DNA from: Pseudoflavitalea rhizosphaerae | GTDB taxonomy: Bacteria; Bacteroidota; Bacteroidia; Chitinophagales; Chitinophagaceae | Assembly: GCF_003991355.1 (NCBI RefSeq) | Contig: NZ_RCSU01000003.1 | Coordinates: forward strand, 516,029-580,028 | DNA: 64,000 nucleotides | Direction of reading: 5' to 3' | Part shown: positions 1 through 8,566 of the stretch, one piece after another | How positions within the stretch are numbered: position 1 is the stretch's first letter | How the letters are laid out: every line of letters starts with the position of its first letter | Program-made: the position numbers and the translations under genes | The notes under the pieces: model-generated | Database searches by the model: none | What the model was told of the DNA's origin: nothing | What the model saw: only the letters and a program-made list of their open reading frames with translations

Positions 1-641
1 TCGCCCAGTGCCACCATTTGGAAAGGGCCGGCCCTTCTGGCAAAGAAATGGATGGAATAAAAATCGAAGCCATTTTTTTGTGCGCCCTGAAAGAATCCTT
101 CGCCCGCATCTTTTTCAGCTGCAAATCCCCACTGCAGCTGCTTTCCAATCTTATAACGATACCGGATGAACGAAGACGGGCTTTCTGCACCGAACAGCTT
201 CCCACTCCTAAGCAGCAGGTTCTTCTCCCCTCCCCGGAACCTTTGAAAAAAGGGCAGGTCTGCAGCTTCATCCGCTGCAATACTGATAAATGGTAAAACC
301 TTCAGGATAGTTCCCTGGTCCCATCCCGGAACGGCCTGCAACTCATAAATGCTTAGCAGATTCCCGAATGTTTTACGGTACAGCAGGAGACTCCTGATCT
401 GCCAGGGCTGTAGCAACTGAAGACTTTGCAGCTCTTCTTCATTTGCAGTGTTCAATCGCAGAGGCCGCCTTCTATAGGCCACGGCCTCCTGCCACTGCCC
501 GTCATCTTCCGGCAACGCTTCTTCGCGCATCAGTTGCTGCTCCATTTGCAGCTCCTGCATCTCCAGATGTTCTTCTTCTTCCTGGCTCCATCCCCTGAAT
601 CCCAGGACCAATAATAAAGTCAGTTGGACCAGCTTTTTCAT
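1..641 (-). CDS. Helix-hairpin-helix domain protein (3' part lies outside the window)
   Basis: Partial gene running off the left edge; about 213 residues are visible. It opens with a signal peptide ([17 protein letters not shown]), then an acidic glutamate/glutamine-rich stretch, then LNTANEEELQSLQLLQPWQI, a ComEA-like helix-hairpin-helix DNA-binding-type motif, continued by a second HhH-like segment (LLSIYELQAVPGWD). In Bacteroidota such proteins are usually about 600-700 residues, with HhH repeats followed by a long domain of unknown role, and are exported; a link to DNA uptake is inferred only from the ComEA resemblance. The ATG overlaps the stop of the upstream gene (ATGA, 638-641), so the two are almost certainly co-transcribed and translationally coupled. 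Confidence 0.75.
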   Translation of the reverse strand, partial: MKKLVQLTLLLVLGFRGWSQEEEEHLEMQELQMEQQLMREEALPEDDGQWQEAVAYRRRPLRLNTANEEELQSLQLLQPWQIRSLLLYRKTFGNLLSIYELQAVPGWDQGTILKVLPFISIAADEAADLPFFQRFRGGEKNLLLRSGKLFGAESPSSFIRYRYKIGKQLQWGFAAEKDAGEGFFQGAQKNGFDFYSIHFFARRAGPFQMVALG

Positions 642-1480
642 AACCCTCCTTTTTTTGTTCCTGAAACAATCAGTAATACGCCGGGTGAAAATCCCAGCAA
701 AGCCTGGTAACTACCGGTAACGCCTAACTGAAAAATGCCCGACTGCCATTTTACCCTGACAGATGGATGGGTTTCCGTCAACTCCATGAAGCAACTGGCC
801 ATCAGGTGATGGCCTGCTTTGTAATGAATAGCGGCCAGAACAGAGGCAGGCTGAGCTTCGTGTTTGAAGAAACTGCCTTCCATCAAAAGGGCAGGCGCCA
901 GCAGTAATCCTAAACCCGTTGAATAACCGTAGGCAACCCTTTCATCCGCATCGGCGTTCAATAATTTTCCGGAGAGATGATACAATTGCCAGCCGGCAGA
1001 AAGCAGTGGGCTCAGTTGCCAGGCTGCGCCGATACCCGCGCTGAGCCATCCTTTATTGCCATAGCCGGTAGTGCTCTGTGCCGTGTAATTCATTTGCGCG
1101 CCCAAAGAAACCCTGCCCAGTTTTCTTCCAAATGCCAGTGAACTTTGCCATTGATGATATACCGGCAGCCCGGAATAATCCATCGAGAAAGCCCATCCAC
1201 CACCTGCGGCGGGCGCACCTGCAATGATTGAATATTGCCTGAGCTCTTTCAGCAGGAATTTCTTTTCAACCCAGGCCCCGGAATGGAACTGTGTGATGCC
1301 GCCGAGTGCAGCGGGGTTAATTTTAGATGAAAATATATCGGCAAACTCTTGATTATAAGCAGCGGCATGCATGGGTTGCAGCGCTGCAGGACGGATGATT
1401 TGGGCAACAGAACGTACGCTCAGCGTACATAACAGGCCCCAGAGAAGTGTTTTCAAATAGTAGATTTTCCATGGAAACAA
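638..1480 (-). CDS. Outer-membrane-like beta-barrel protein, function unknown
   Basis: 280 residues. A hydrophobic signal segment ([19 protein letters not shown]) is followed by alternating polar/hydrophobic, glycine- and tyrosine-rich strands typical of a small outer membrane barrel of the PorV/PorQ or PorP/SprF general type; I cannot assign a family. The first in-frame start giving a signal peptide is TTG at 1480; no in-frame ATG lies near. It is divergent from folD and overlaps the next gene by 4 nt, forming a two-gene unit with the HhH protein. The pairing of a barrel with an exported HhH protein suggests a shared envelope role; that is inference. Confidence 0.6.
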   Translation of the reverse strand: MFPWKIYYLKTLLWGLLCTLSVRSVAQIIRPAALQPMHAAAYNQEFADIFSSKINPAALGGITQFHSGAWVEKKFLLKELRQYSIIAGAPAAGGGWAFSMDYSGLPVYHQWQSSLAFGRKLGRVSLGAQMNYTAQSTTGYGNKGWLSAGIGAAWQLSPLLSAGWQLYHLSGKLLNADADERVAYGYSTGLGLLLAPALLMEGSFFKHEAQPASVLAAIHYKAGHHLMASCFMELTETHPSVRVKWQSGIFQLGVTGSYQALLGFSPGVLLIVSGTKKGGL

Positions 1481-1526
1481 AAAACGAGGAAAGTTTTACT
1501 ATTCGTTCCATTTAAATTTCTTCAAT

Positions 1527-1534
1527 TACCTTTG
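1527..1534 (+). promoter_or_regulatory. Bacteroidota -7 box (TAccTTTG) of folD
   Basis: TACCTTTG ends only 4 nt before the folD ATG (1539). With the usual start of transcription a few bases beyond this box, the mRNA would begin at or next to the AUG, so folD is probably leaderless or nearly so. A weak -33 candidate (TTCG, 1503-1506) sits 20 nt upstream. Confidence 0.6.
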
Positions 1535-1538
1535 CGCC

Positions 1539-2414
1539 ATGCAAATCTTAGACGGACAAGTTGTATCCCAGGCCACAAAGGACGAACTCAAAATGAAAGT
1601 AGGCCAGTTGATCGCAGCAGGAAAAAAAGTACCCCACCTCGCAGCAGTACTGGTTGGGAGTAATGGCGCCAGTGAAACCTATGTTGGCTCCAAAGTGAGG
1701 ACCTGCGAAGAGATCGGATATAAATCCACACTGCTCCGCCTCCCGGAAGACATCAGTGAATTCAAACTGTTACAGGCCATCGAAGACCTTAACAATGATC
1801 CCGATGTTGATGGTATCCTGGTACAATTACCGCTCCCCAAACATATTTCCGAAGCCAAAGTGATCGAAACCATCGACCCATCAAAAGACGTGGACGGCTT
1901 CCATCCGATGAGTGCAGGAAAACTGGTACAGGGGCTTCCCACATTCGTTTCCGCAACGCCGCACGGCATTATGCTGATGCTGGAACATTATAAGATCGAA
2001 ACCAAAGGCAAACATGCCGTGGTGATCGGACGCAGCAATATCGTTGGCCGCCCTATGAGCATCCTGCTCAGCGCCAATACCAATCCCGGCAACTGCACCG
2101 TGACCGTTTGCCATTCGCAAACTAAGAACCTGAAAGAGATCTGCCTGCAGGCCGACATCATTGTAGCTGCATTGGGCAGACCTGAATTTGTTACTGCCGA
2201 TATGGTGAAAGAAGGCGCTGTGGTGATCGATGTTGGTATCACCCGCGTGGCCGATACCACCAAAAAAAGAGGCTACTCCATTAAAGGTGATGTAGATTTT
2301 CAGAACGTAGCGCCAAAGTGCAGCTATATTACACCGGTTCCCGGCGGCGTAGGCCCCATGACCATTGCAGCGCTGATGGCCAATACCTACCGTGCCTGCA
2401 TGGAAAGGAACTAG
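1539..2414 (+). CDS. folD: Bifunctional methylenetetrahydrofolate dehydrogenase / methenyltetrahydrofolate cyclohydrolase
   Basis: 291 residues, full length for FolD. It interconverts 5,10-methylene- and 10-formyl-tetrahydrofolate using NADP, supplying one-carbon units for purines and formyl-Met-tRNA in the cytoplasm. Visible hallmarks are the catalytic Tyr48-x3-Lys52 (YVGSK), the substrate motif VQLPLPKH, the DVDGFHP block, the cofactor-binding [11 protein letters not shown] and the C-terminal [11 protein letters not shown] signature. The ATG at 1539 is fixed by the abutting TAccTTTG box. queE follows after 30 nt but has its own -7 box. Confidence 0.98.
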   Translation: MQILDGQVVSQATKDELKMKVGQLIAAGKKVPHLAAVLVGSNGASETYVGSKVRTCEEIGYKSTLLRLPEDISEFKLLQAIEDLNNDPDVDGILVQLPLPKHISEAKVIETIDPSKDVDGFHPMSAGKLVQGLPTFVSATPHGIMLMLEHYKIETKGKHAVVIGRSNIVGRPMSILLSANTNPGNCTVTVCHSQTKNLKEICLQADIIVAALGRPEFVTADMVKEGAVVIDVGITRVADTTKKRGYSIKGDVDFQNVAPKCSYITPVPGGVGPMTIAALMANTYRACMERN

Positions 2415-2432
2415 CATTGTTCATCATTACCC

Positions 2433-2440
2433 TAACTTTG
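2433..2440 (+). promoter_or_regulatory. Bacteroidota -7 box (TAacTTTG) of queE
   Basis: TAACTTTG ends 4 nt before the queE ATG at 2445, the same geometry as in front of folD. It implies separate transcription of queE with a very short leader or none. Confidence 0.55.
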
Positions 2441-2444
2441 CATC

Positions 2445-3062
2445 ATGTCTGACATCGTAACCACTCAGCAACTTCCTGTGATGGAATATTTCTACACCCT
2501 GCAGGGTGAAGGCTATCACCAGGGAAGAGCCGCTTACTTTATCCGCCTCGGCGGTTGTGATGTTGGCTGCGTATGGTGCGATGTGAAAGATAGCTGGGAC
2601 GCTTCCAAACATCCTTTACTGAGCCTGGAAACCATTGTGGAAGGCGCTGCCCGATTCCCCGGCCGCATTGCCATCATTACCGGCGGTGAACCACTGATGC
2701 ATGATCTCGGCCCTCTCACAGATGCCCTGCACGATGCCGGTTTCCAAACACATATCGAAACCTCCGGCGCCCATCCGCTCAGCGGAGAATGGGACTGGAT
2801 CTGCCTTTCGCCCAAAAAATTCAAAGCGCCCCTTCCGGAAATTCTTCCCCTGGCCAATGAATTGAAAGTAGTGGTATACAATAAAAGCGATTTCGAATGG
2901 GCCGAAAAATATGCAGCACAGGTTGGCGCCCACTGCAAGCTCTACCTGCAGCCGGAATGGAGCAAAAGCCAGCAGGTGACCCCGCTCATTATCGATTATA
3001 TCAAGGACCATCCCCAATGGGAATTCTCACTGCAACTGCACAAATACATTCATGTACCCTGA
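2445..3062 (+). CDS. queE: 7-carboxy-7-deazaguanine synthase (radical SAM)
   Basis: 205 residues. QueE converts 6-carboxytetrahydropterin to 7-carboxy-7-deazaguanine in queuosine precursor synthesis. The [4Fe-4S] cysteines are Cys38-x3-Cys42-x2-Cys45 (GGCDVGCVWCD), the CxxxCxxC type; a GEG motif (21-23) precedes and TGGEP follows, both standard for SAM binding in the family. The substrate could be made by one of the two QueD paralogues at 28-29 kb in this window; the queC and queF steps are not here. A start a few codons later (ATG at M13) is possible, but the promoter position favours 2445. Confidence 0.95.
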   Translation: MSDIVTTQQLPVMEYFYTLQGEGYHQGRAAYFIRLGGCDVGCVWCDVKDSWDASKHPLLSLETIVEGAARFPGRIAIITGGEPLMHDLGPLTDALHDAGFQTHIETSGAHPLSGEWDWICLSPKKFKAPLPEILPLANELKVVVYNKSDFEWAEKYAAQVGAHCKLYLQPEWSKSQQVTPLIIDYIKDHPQWEFSLQLHKYIHVP

Positions 3063-3163
3063 TCCAAAAGGAATTATCCTTTCCGTAGAATAAACGGCAT
3101 GCGTATGCGTTTTTAATTTTTGGCACTATCTTTCCATCAGGAACTGACATTAAAAACACCGTC

Positions 3164-5080
3164 ATGGGTTTCAAGCAACTCTGTACCATATTAATCGCCT
3201 TTGTATTCACTATCCAGATCAGCCAGGCCCAGTATGATCCGGAAAAGATCAATAGGAAAGTGGCAGCCCTCTACGAGCAGGCCATCACTACAGCCCAGGA
3301 CGGTAATTTCAATGAGGCCCTCAAAATTTTGCAAAATGCCGTTGCCAAAGAACCAAAGTTCCTGGACGCCTGGCTCAGTATCGGTGGCCTTCATGGCGAA
3401 ATGAAACAATACCAGCAAGCCATCGATGCCTACGAAAAAGCAAAAGCTATCGACAGTATTTATTTCAGGGATTACAACCTGCCCTACTCTATCAACCTCG
3501 CAGGCAAAGGCGATTTCGAAAAAGCGCTTGCCGCCATCAACGATTTCCTCAGTATCAGCAACCTCAGCGATAAAAGCAGGATGGTGGGAGAATACAGGAA
3601 GAAAAGCTACCGGTTCGCCATCAACTACGCAAAGCAAAAACCATTGGGGGCTTACCGTTTCGAGCCCACGAACCTTGGCGACAGTATCAATTCGTCCAAC
3701 TCAGAATATTATCCCACCATCACCATCGACGGAAAAGAACTGATCTTCACGCGCCGCGTGAACGGGATCAATGAAGACTTCTACGGGGCCAGCAGGAATG
3801 GTGCAGGATGGCATGCCGCAAAGCCGCTCAGCGGCAATATCAACACACAAAGCAATGAAGGTGCTCAGAATATTTCGCAGGATGGTCAATGGCTGATCTT
3901 TACCGGCTGCAATTTTCCTGGTGGCGCCGGCAGTTGCGACCTCTACATTTCCTATCTCACCCCCAATGGCTGGAGCGAACCTGAAAGCCTTGGCAACCGC
4001 ATCAATACAGAAGCATGGGAATCCGCACCCTCGCTTTCGCCCGATAAGAAAGAATTGTATTTCGCCAGTAACCGTCCCGGCGGATTTGGTGGCAGTGATA
4101 TCTGGGTGAGCCGCCTCCTGCCCAACGGAAGATGGGGCGAGCCCGAGAACCTGGGCCCCGCTATCAATACCGGCGGGGAAGAAAGTTGTCCATTCATCCA
4201 TGCAGACAACCATACATTCTACTTCACTTCGAATGGGCATCTGGGTTATGGAGGCGATGATCTTTTCATTTCCCGGAAGCAGTCCGATGGTCAATGGAGC
4301 AAACCTGTGAATCTCGGTTACCCCATCAACACCATCGAGAATGAAGGTAGCCTCGTTGTGTCTGCCGATGGCAAAACAGCCTGGTATGCCAGTGATCGCA
4401 GCGATAGCCGCGGCGGCCTCGACCTCTATACTTTCGAGCTGCGCAGCGATATCCGTCCTGCACGCACACTCTGGGTCAAGGGCAAAGTGTTCGACAAGAA
4501 AACCGGCCAGGGTCTTCCTTCCGCAGTAGAGCTGACCGATCTTGGCACGCAGGCACTGCTCAGCAAAATACAGACAGACGAAACTGGTCATTACCTGGTA
4601 ACACTTCCTGTAGGAAAAGACTATGCCTTCAACGTGAACCGGAAAGGCTATCTGTTCTACTCTGAAAATTTCTCTCTGAGCCAGCAAACCGATTCTGTAT
4701 TCAATATCGATATTCCGTTGCAACCGATCGAAGCTGATGCCACCATCGTGCTGCGCAATGTATTCTTCGATGTCAACAAATTCGATCTAAAACCCGAATC
4801 TACTTCGGAGCTCGATAAACTGGCAGCATTACTCCACGATAATCCAACCGTCCGCATCCAGCTCAGCGGTCATACAGACAATGTTGGCAAAGCGGAAGAT
4901 AACCTGGTGCTCTCCAACAACCGCGCGCAGGCCGTAGTGAAATACCTTGTAGCAAAGGGCATCGATCAGCAGCGCCTTACCTTCAAAGGATATGGCGCAA
5001 CGCAACCTGTTGCCGGCAACGATACCGAAGAAGGCCGTGCAAAGAACAGGAGAACCGAACTCAAAGTGATCAGTCAATGA
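3164..5080 (+). CDS. PorE-like OmpA-family protein: TPR, PD40 beta-propeller, carboxypeptidase-regulatory and OmpA C-terminal domains
   Basis: 638 residues. Order: signal peptide (cleavage near SQAQ), TPR helices (about 25-150), six or so WD40-like PD40 blades (about 170-430; repeated S.DG..L.F.S.R.GG.GG.D.. motifs), a carboxypeptidase-D regulatory-like domain (about 440-520) and a C-terminal OmpA peptidoglycan-binding domain (about 535-638; HTDNVG and NRRTEL motifs). This is the architecture of PorE, a periplasmic type IX secretion component that anchors the machinery to peptidoglycan. P. gingivalis PorE is a lipoprotein, whereas no lipobox cysteine is present here, so a PorE paralogue of other role is possible. 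Monocistronic; followed by hairpin element A. Confidence 0.85.
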   Translation: MGFKQLCTILIAFVFTIQISQAQYDPEKINRKVAALYEQAITTAQDGNFNEALKILQNAVAKEPKFLDAWLSIGGLHGEMKQYQQAIDAYEKAKAIDSIYFRDYNLPYSINLAGKGDFEKALAAINDFLSISNLSDKSRMVGEYRKKSYRFAINYAKQKPLGAYRFEPTNLGDSINSSNSEYYPTITIDGKELIFTRRVNGINEDFYGASRNGAGWHAAKPLSGNINTQSNEGAQNISQDGQWLIFTGCNFPGGAGSCDLYISYLTPNGWSEPESLGNRINTEAWESAPSLSPDKKELYFASNRPGGFGGSDIWVSRLLPNGRWGEPENLGPAINTGGEESCPFIHADNHTFYFTSNGHLGYGGDDLFISRKQSDGQWSKPVNLGYPINTIENEGSLVVSADGKTAWYASDRSDSRGGLDLYTFELRSDIRPARTLWVKGKVFDKKTGQGLPSAVELTDLGTQALLSKIQTDETGHYLVTLPVGKDYAFNVNRKGYLFYSENFSLSQQTDSVFNIDIPLQPIEADATIVLRNVFFDVNKFDLKPESTSELDKLAALLHDNPTVRIQLSGHTDNVGKAEDNLVLSNNRAQAVVKYLVAKGIDQQRLTFKGYGATQPVAGNDTEEGRAKNRRTELKVISQ

Positions 5081-5104
5081 TTTACTGTTTTTGTCAGGCA
5101 GGCA

Positions 5105-5260
5105 GGCCGGTGAAGGGGTTATGAAACGCTGGCTGTAAAATATACCGCCGCGGGAGAATATTTGTTGAGCTTTGGAGGGGAGAGATGGGGCTTTTGTAAT
5201 TCTATTGATCTTCTTCGCTTATATTTTGAAGGCCAGGTTTTCATAACCCCTTCACCGGCC
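5105..5260 (+). repeat. 156-bp hairpin element, copy A
   Basis: Bounded by a perfect 22-bp inverted repeat (5105-5126 against 5239-5260, beginning GGCCGGTGAAGGGG). An inner stem AAAATATA / TATATTTT encloses a conserved loop with CCGCCGCGGGAG, GAGCTTTGGAGG and TTCTATTGATCTTCTTCGC blocks. Copies B (5600-5755, inverted) and C (53971-54120) share the loop and keep the stem by compensatory changes. It may be a structured RNA, a MITE-like element or, for this copy, also a terminator for the PorE-like gene. No open frame covers it. Confidence 0.8.
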
Positions 5261-5599
5261 ACGGCACCTGGAATGTGCTGCTTTTTTCTTGGATCTGCTT
5301 AACTTATTTCTTCCTTCATTCAGGGCTTTTCATAGCTCAGTTTCATTTTTTGTTGTTCAATTATATTCTTCACATTTCTTCCTGCCTCCCTATCATCTCC
5401 TTCAATAACAATATTCGCATAATTGTTTCCGTTACCATGCAAGCCAAAGTTGATATTCATTACGCATCCCGAAGCTTTCCCCATCTCTCTCCCCTTAGCT
5501 GCTAAGTGCCGGGGTACAGAGACTAAAACTCCCATCACCAATGAGACTACGAATTGTGCAGCTGATGCAATATATCTGTTTCACATCAGCAATGTTCAG
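5261..5599. other. AT-rich gap between hairpin elements A and B
   Basis: 339 bp without a convincing gene. Small frames on both strands show no start signal, no domain and no codon bias. A polypyrimidine-rich stretch lies at 5290-5360. I see nothing further. Confidence 0.5.
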
Positions 5600-5755
5600 G
5601 CTGCTGCAAAGGTGGTATGAACAAGGCGCCTTCAAAACATAAGCGCAACAGCTCAATTGAAATATTATAGCCCTATCTCTCCTATCCACAGCCCAACAAA
5701 TATCCTCCCGCGGTGGTATGTTTTACAGCGCCGTTTCATACCCCTTTGCAGCAGC
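5600..5755 (-). repeat. 156-bp hairpin element, copy B (inverted relative to A)
   Basis: Same length as copy A and opposite orientation. Ends form an inverted repeat (5600-5622 against 5733-5755, beginning GCTGCTGCAAAGG, one bulge). Read on the minus strand it carries the same inner stem in changed form (AAAACATA / TATGTTTT) and the same loop blocks (ACCACCGCGGGAG, GGGCTGTGGA, CAATTGAGCTGTTGCGCTT). The outer arms differ fully from copy A yet still pair. It lies upstream of dprA. Confidence 0.8.
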
Positions 5756-5819
5756 AGAGCAATAAAACAAATCCATTGAGGCATTTCATTCGTATATAGC
5801 AACTCAACACAATAGTCAC

Positions 5820-6923
5820 ATGAAGAAAGATTTGATCTACCAGCTGGCACTCAGCAGCGTCCCCCATATCGGTTATGTTCATGCGAAAAATTTGATACAG
5901 CATTTTCATTCGGCTGAAGCGATCTTCAGGGCGCCGGTGCGCCTGCTTGAGAAAGTGGAAGGCATCGGAATGGCGAGGGCCAGAAGTATTGCAGGGTTCC
6001 GAAATTTTGCTGAAGCCGAACAAGAGATCCGTTTCCTGGAGAAATACCAGGTAACGCCAATCTTCCTCAATGATACTGCTTATCCGAAAAGGTTATTGCA
6101 ATGCTATGATCCGCCAACGTTGTTGTTTTACAAAGGCAAGGCGGATCTGGGTGCGCAAAGGATGGTGGCCGTAGTGGGTACACGCATCAGTTCGGGCTAT
6201 GGCAAGAGGGTAACGGACGAATTGATCCGCGATCTGGCCGACAGTATGCCCGGCACCTGCATTGTGAGTGGGCTCGCTTTCGGGATCGATGCGGAGGCCC
6301 ACAAGGCGGCGATGCGATACGGTCTGCCAACCATCGGCGTGCTGGCGCATGGGATGGGCACTATCTATCCGAAGGAACATGCAGGACTGGCGAAGGAGAT
6401 GATGCAGCAGGGCGCGTTGCTAACGGAGTTCAGCAGCCGAAAACAGCCGGACAAACATCATTTTCCTACCCGCAACCGGATTGTGGCCGGTTGTTGCGAT
6501 GCGGTGGTGGTGATCGAAACAGGCGTCAAAGGCGGCAGTATGATCACGGCGGAACTGGCCAATGGCTACAACAGGGATGTTTTTGCCGTTCCCGGCCGGG
6601 TTTCCGATCCGCAAAGTGCAGGTTGCAATCAACTGATCAGGGAGAACAAAGCTGCATTGTTACAGTCTGCAGAAGACCTGATGCATTGGATGGGATGGAA
6701 GGCGGTGGAAAAGAAAAACGTGATGCAGCCCCGGCTTTTTCCGGAGCTCAATGCAACAGAGACGGTACTGGTAGAACTGCTGCGTACAAAAGATTCAGTT
6801 CATATGGAAGAGATCTGCGTCCACAGCGGATTTACACCCGGTACACTGGCAGGGGCCCTGCTGAACCTGGAACTGCAGCAGGTGATAGAATCTTTGCCGG
6901 GAAAAATGTACAGGCTCCGGTAA
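5820..6923 (+). CDS. dprA: DNA-processing protein DprA (Smf)
   Basis: 367 residues. DprA binds incoming single-stranded DNA and loads RecA during natural transformation. An N-terminal SAM/HhH-like domain (LSSVPHIGYVHAKNLIQHF, VEGIGMARA) is followed by the Rossmann fold with VAVVGTRISSGYG, SGLAFGIDAEAHKAA, LTEFSS.KQPDKHHFPTRNRI and ETGVKGGSMITAELA, and a C-terminal winged-helix DprA domain (about 305-367, HMEEICVHSGFTPGTLAGALLNLE). Single gene, preceded by hairpin element B. Other competence genes are not adjacent, though an exported HhH protein lies at the left edge. Confidence 0.97.
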   Translation: MKKDLIYQLALSSVPHIGYVHAKNLIQHFHSAEAIFRAPVRLLEKVEGIGMARARSIAGFRNFAEAEQEIRFLEKYQVTPIFLNDTAYPKRLLQCYDPPTLLFYKGKADLGAQRMVAVVGTRISSGYGKRVTDELIRDLADSMPGTCIVSGLAFGIDAEAHKAAMRYGLPTIGVLAHGMGTIYPKEHAGLAKEMMQQGALLTEFSSRKQPDKHHFPTRNRIVAGCCDAVVVIETGVKGGSMITAELANGYNRDVFAVPGRVSDPQSAGCNQLIRENKAALLQSAEDLMHWMGWKAVEKKNVMQPRLFPELNATETVLVELLRTKDSVHMEEICVHSGFTPGTLAGALLNLELQQVIESLPGKMYRLR

Positions 6924-7000
6924 CAATTTACCACCCGGAAAAGTTTTAATGGCCGAAAACCCGCTACCAGACTGCATTTCGTGTGTTTAACAAAATTTCA

Positions 7001-7033
7001 TTTGGAGCATATGGTTTTGTCACCATACCTTTG
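7001..7033 (+). promoter_or_regulatory. guaB promoter: TTTG (-33) and TAccTTTG (-7)
   Basis: TTTG at 7001-7004 and TACCTTTG at 7026-7033 are separated by 21 nt, matching the Bacteroidota primary sigma consensus. The -7 box ends 3 nt before the ATG chosen at 7037, again implying a leaderless or nearly leaderless message. Starting translation at the longer in-frame codon (6983) would lie upstream of this promoter. Confidence 0.7.
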
Positions 7034-7036
7034 CAC

Positions 7037-8539
7037 ATGGCAAGAATAAATAACGCTCCCGGAACAAAATCCCCCCAATCAGGTAAGTTTTTTGGCGATG
7101 GTTTAACGTTCGATGACGTTTTACTGGTACCCGCATACTCGCAGGTGCTTCCCAGAGATGTAAATATCTCAACCCATCTCACCAAAAGTATCGTACTGAA
7201 TATTCCCATGTTATCTGCGGCAATGGATACGGTCACTGAGGCCAATTTAGCTATTGCACTGGCCCGCGAAGGCGGTATCGGTATCCTCCACAAGAACATG
7301 AGCATTGAAAAGCAGGTTGAGCAGGTCCGTAAAGTGAAGCGTAGTGAAAGCGGTCTCATCATCGACCCCATCACCCTTCACAAAGATGCCACCATCGGCG
7401 ATGCCCTTCGCCTGATGAAAGACAATAAGATCGGCGGTATTCCCATCGTTGATAATGCAAACAAGCTCGTAGGTATCCTTACCAACCGCGATCTTCGTTT
7501 CGAAACTGATAGCAGGAAAAAGGTGGCCGAAGTAATGACCAGTGAAAACCTCATTACTGCTCCCGAAGGCACCGACCTCAAAAAAGCAGAAAAGATCCTC
7601 AAAGGATATAAGATCGAGAAACTCCCCGTGATCCGCAAAGACGGCAGCCTCGCCGGACTGATCACGTACAGGGATATCCTCCAGTTGTCCAGCCACCCCA
7701 ATGCAGTGAAAGACAGCTACGGCCGTCTGCTCGCCGGCGCAGCCCTCGGTATCACGGGCGACCTGCTTGACAGGGCTTCAGCCCTCCAGCAGATCGGTGT
7801 GGATGTGGTTTGCCTGGATAGCGCCCACGGTCATTCCAAAGGTGTGATCGATGCATTGAAAACACTGAAGAAGAATTTCAAAAAATTGCAGGTGATCGCC
7901 GGCAATGTTGGTACTGCCGCTGGTGCAGCCGCTCTCGCAGAGGCAGGCGCTGACGCTGTGAAAGTTGGTATCGGACCTGGATCCATCTGTACTACTCGTA
8001 TCGTGGCAGGAGCCGGCGTTCCCCAGATCACTGCCGTGATGGAAGCCGCTTCCGTTCTTCACAAAAAAGGAATTCCCCTGATTGCGGATGGTGGTATCCG
8101 TTATACCGGCGACATGGTGAAAGCCCTCGCAGCAGGCGCCAACCTGGTTATGATGGGCGGTGTGTTTGCAGGTACTGAAGAAAGCCCCGGAGAAACCATC
8201 ATCTACGAAGGACGTAAATTCAAGCAATACCGCGGTATGGGTTCTATCAGCGCCATGAGCAAAGGCAGCGGCGACCGCTACTTCCAGGATGTAGAAGATG
8301 ATATCAAGAAATTTGTACCGGAAGGGATCGAAGGCCGCGTAGCTTACAAAGGAAGCCTCAGCGAAATCGTTTACCAGTATATAGGCGGGCTTCGTGCAGG
8401 GATGGGATATTGCGGCGCCAAAGATATCAAAGCGCTTCAACAGGCCCAGTTCATTCGCATCACCAATGCGGCTATGAAAGAAAGCCACGCACACGATATC
8501 GAGATCACCAGGGAAGCTCCGAACTACAGCAGAAGATAA
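7037..8539 (+). CDS. guaB: Inosine-5'-monophosphate dehydrogenase
   Basis: 500 residues from the ATG at 7037. Catalyses NAD-dependent IMP to XMP, the committed step of GMP synthesis. The N-terminal barrel half ([20 protein letters not shown]) is followed by two CBS domains (about 100-215), then the barrel with [14 protein letters not shown] (catalytic Cys), the [11 protein letters not shown] phosphate site, and the flap region around [18 protein letters not shown]. The longer frame adds 18 residues, but the promoter position argues against it. The DUF4105 gene follows after 27 nt and may be co-transcribed. Confidence 0.97.
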   Translation: MARINNAPGTKSPQSGKFFGDGLTFDDVLLVPAYSQVLPRDVNISTHLTKSIVLNIPMLSAAMDTVTEANLAIALAREGGIGILHKNMSIEKQVEQVRKVKRSESGLIIDPITLHKDATIGDALRLMKDNKIGGIPIVDNANKLVGILTNRDLRFETDSRKKVAEVMTSENLITAPEGTDLKKAEKILKGYKIEKLPVIRKDGSLAGLITYRDILQLSSHPNAVKDSYGRLLAGAALGITGDLLDRASALQQIGVDVVCLDSAHGHSKGVIDALKTLKKNFKKLQVIAGNVGTAAGAAALAEAGADAVKVGIGPGSICTTRIVAGAGVPQITAVMEAASVLHKKGIPLIADGGIRYTGDMVKALAAGANLVMMGGVFAGTEESPGETIIYEGRKFKQYRGMGSISAMSKGSGDRYFQDVEDDIKKFVPEGIEGRVAYKGSLSEIVYQYIGGLRAGMGYCGAKDIKALQQAQFIRITNAAMKESHAHDIEITREAPNYSRR

Positions 8540-8566
8540 TCAGCCTCATCCCCGAAAACACTGTTC

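Noticed and set aside
3701..4723. 340-codon minus-strand frame opposite the PorE-like gene
   Set aside because: Antisense to a clear multi-domain gene; translation has no recognisable motif or signal.
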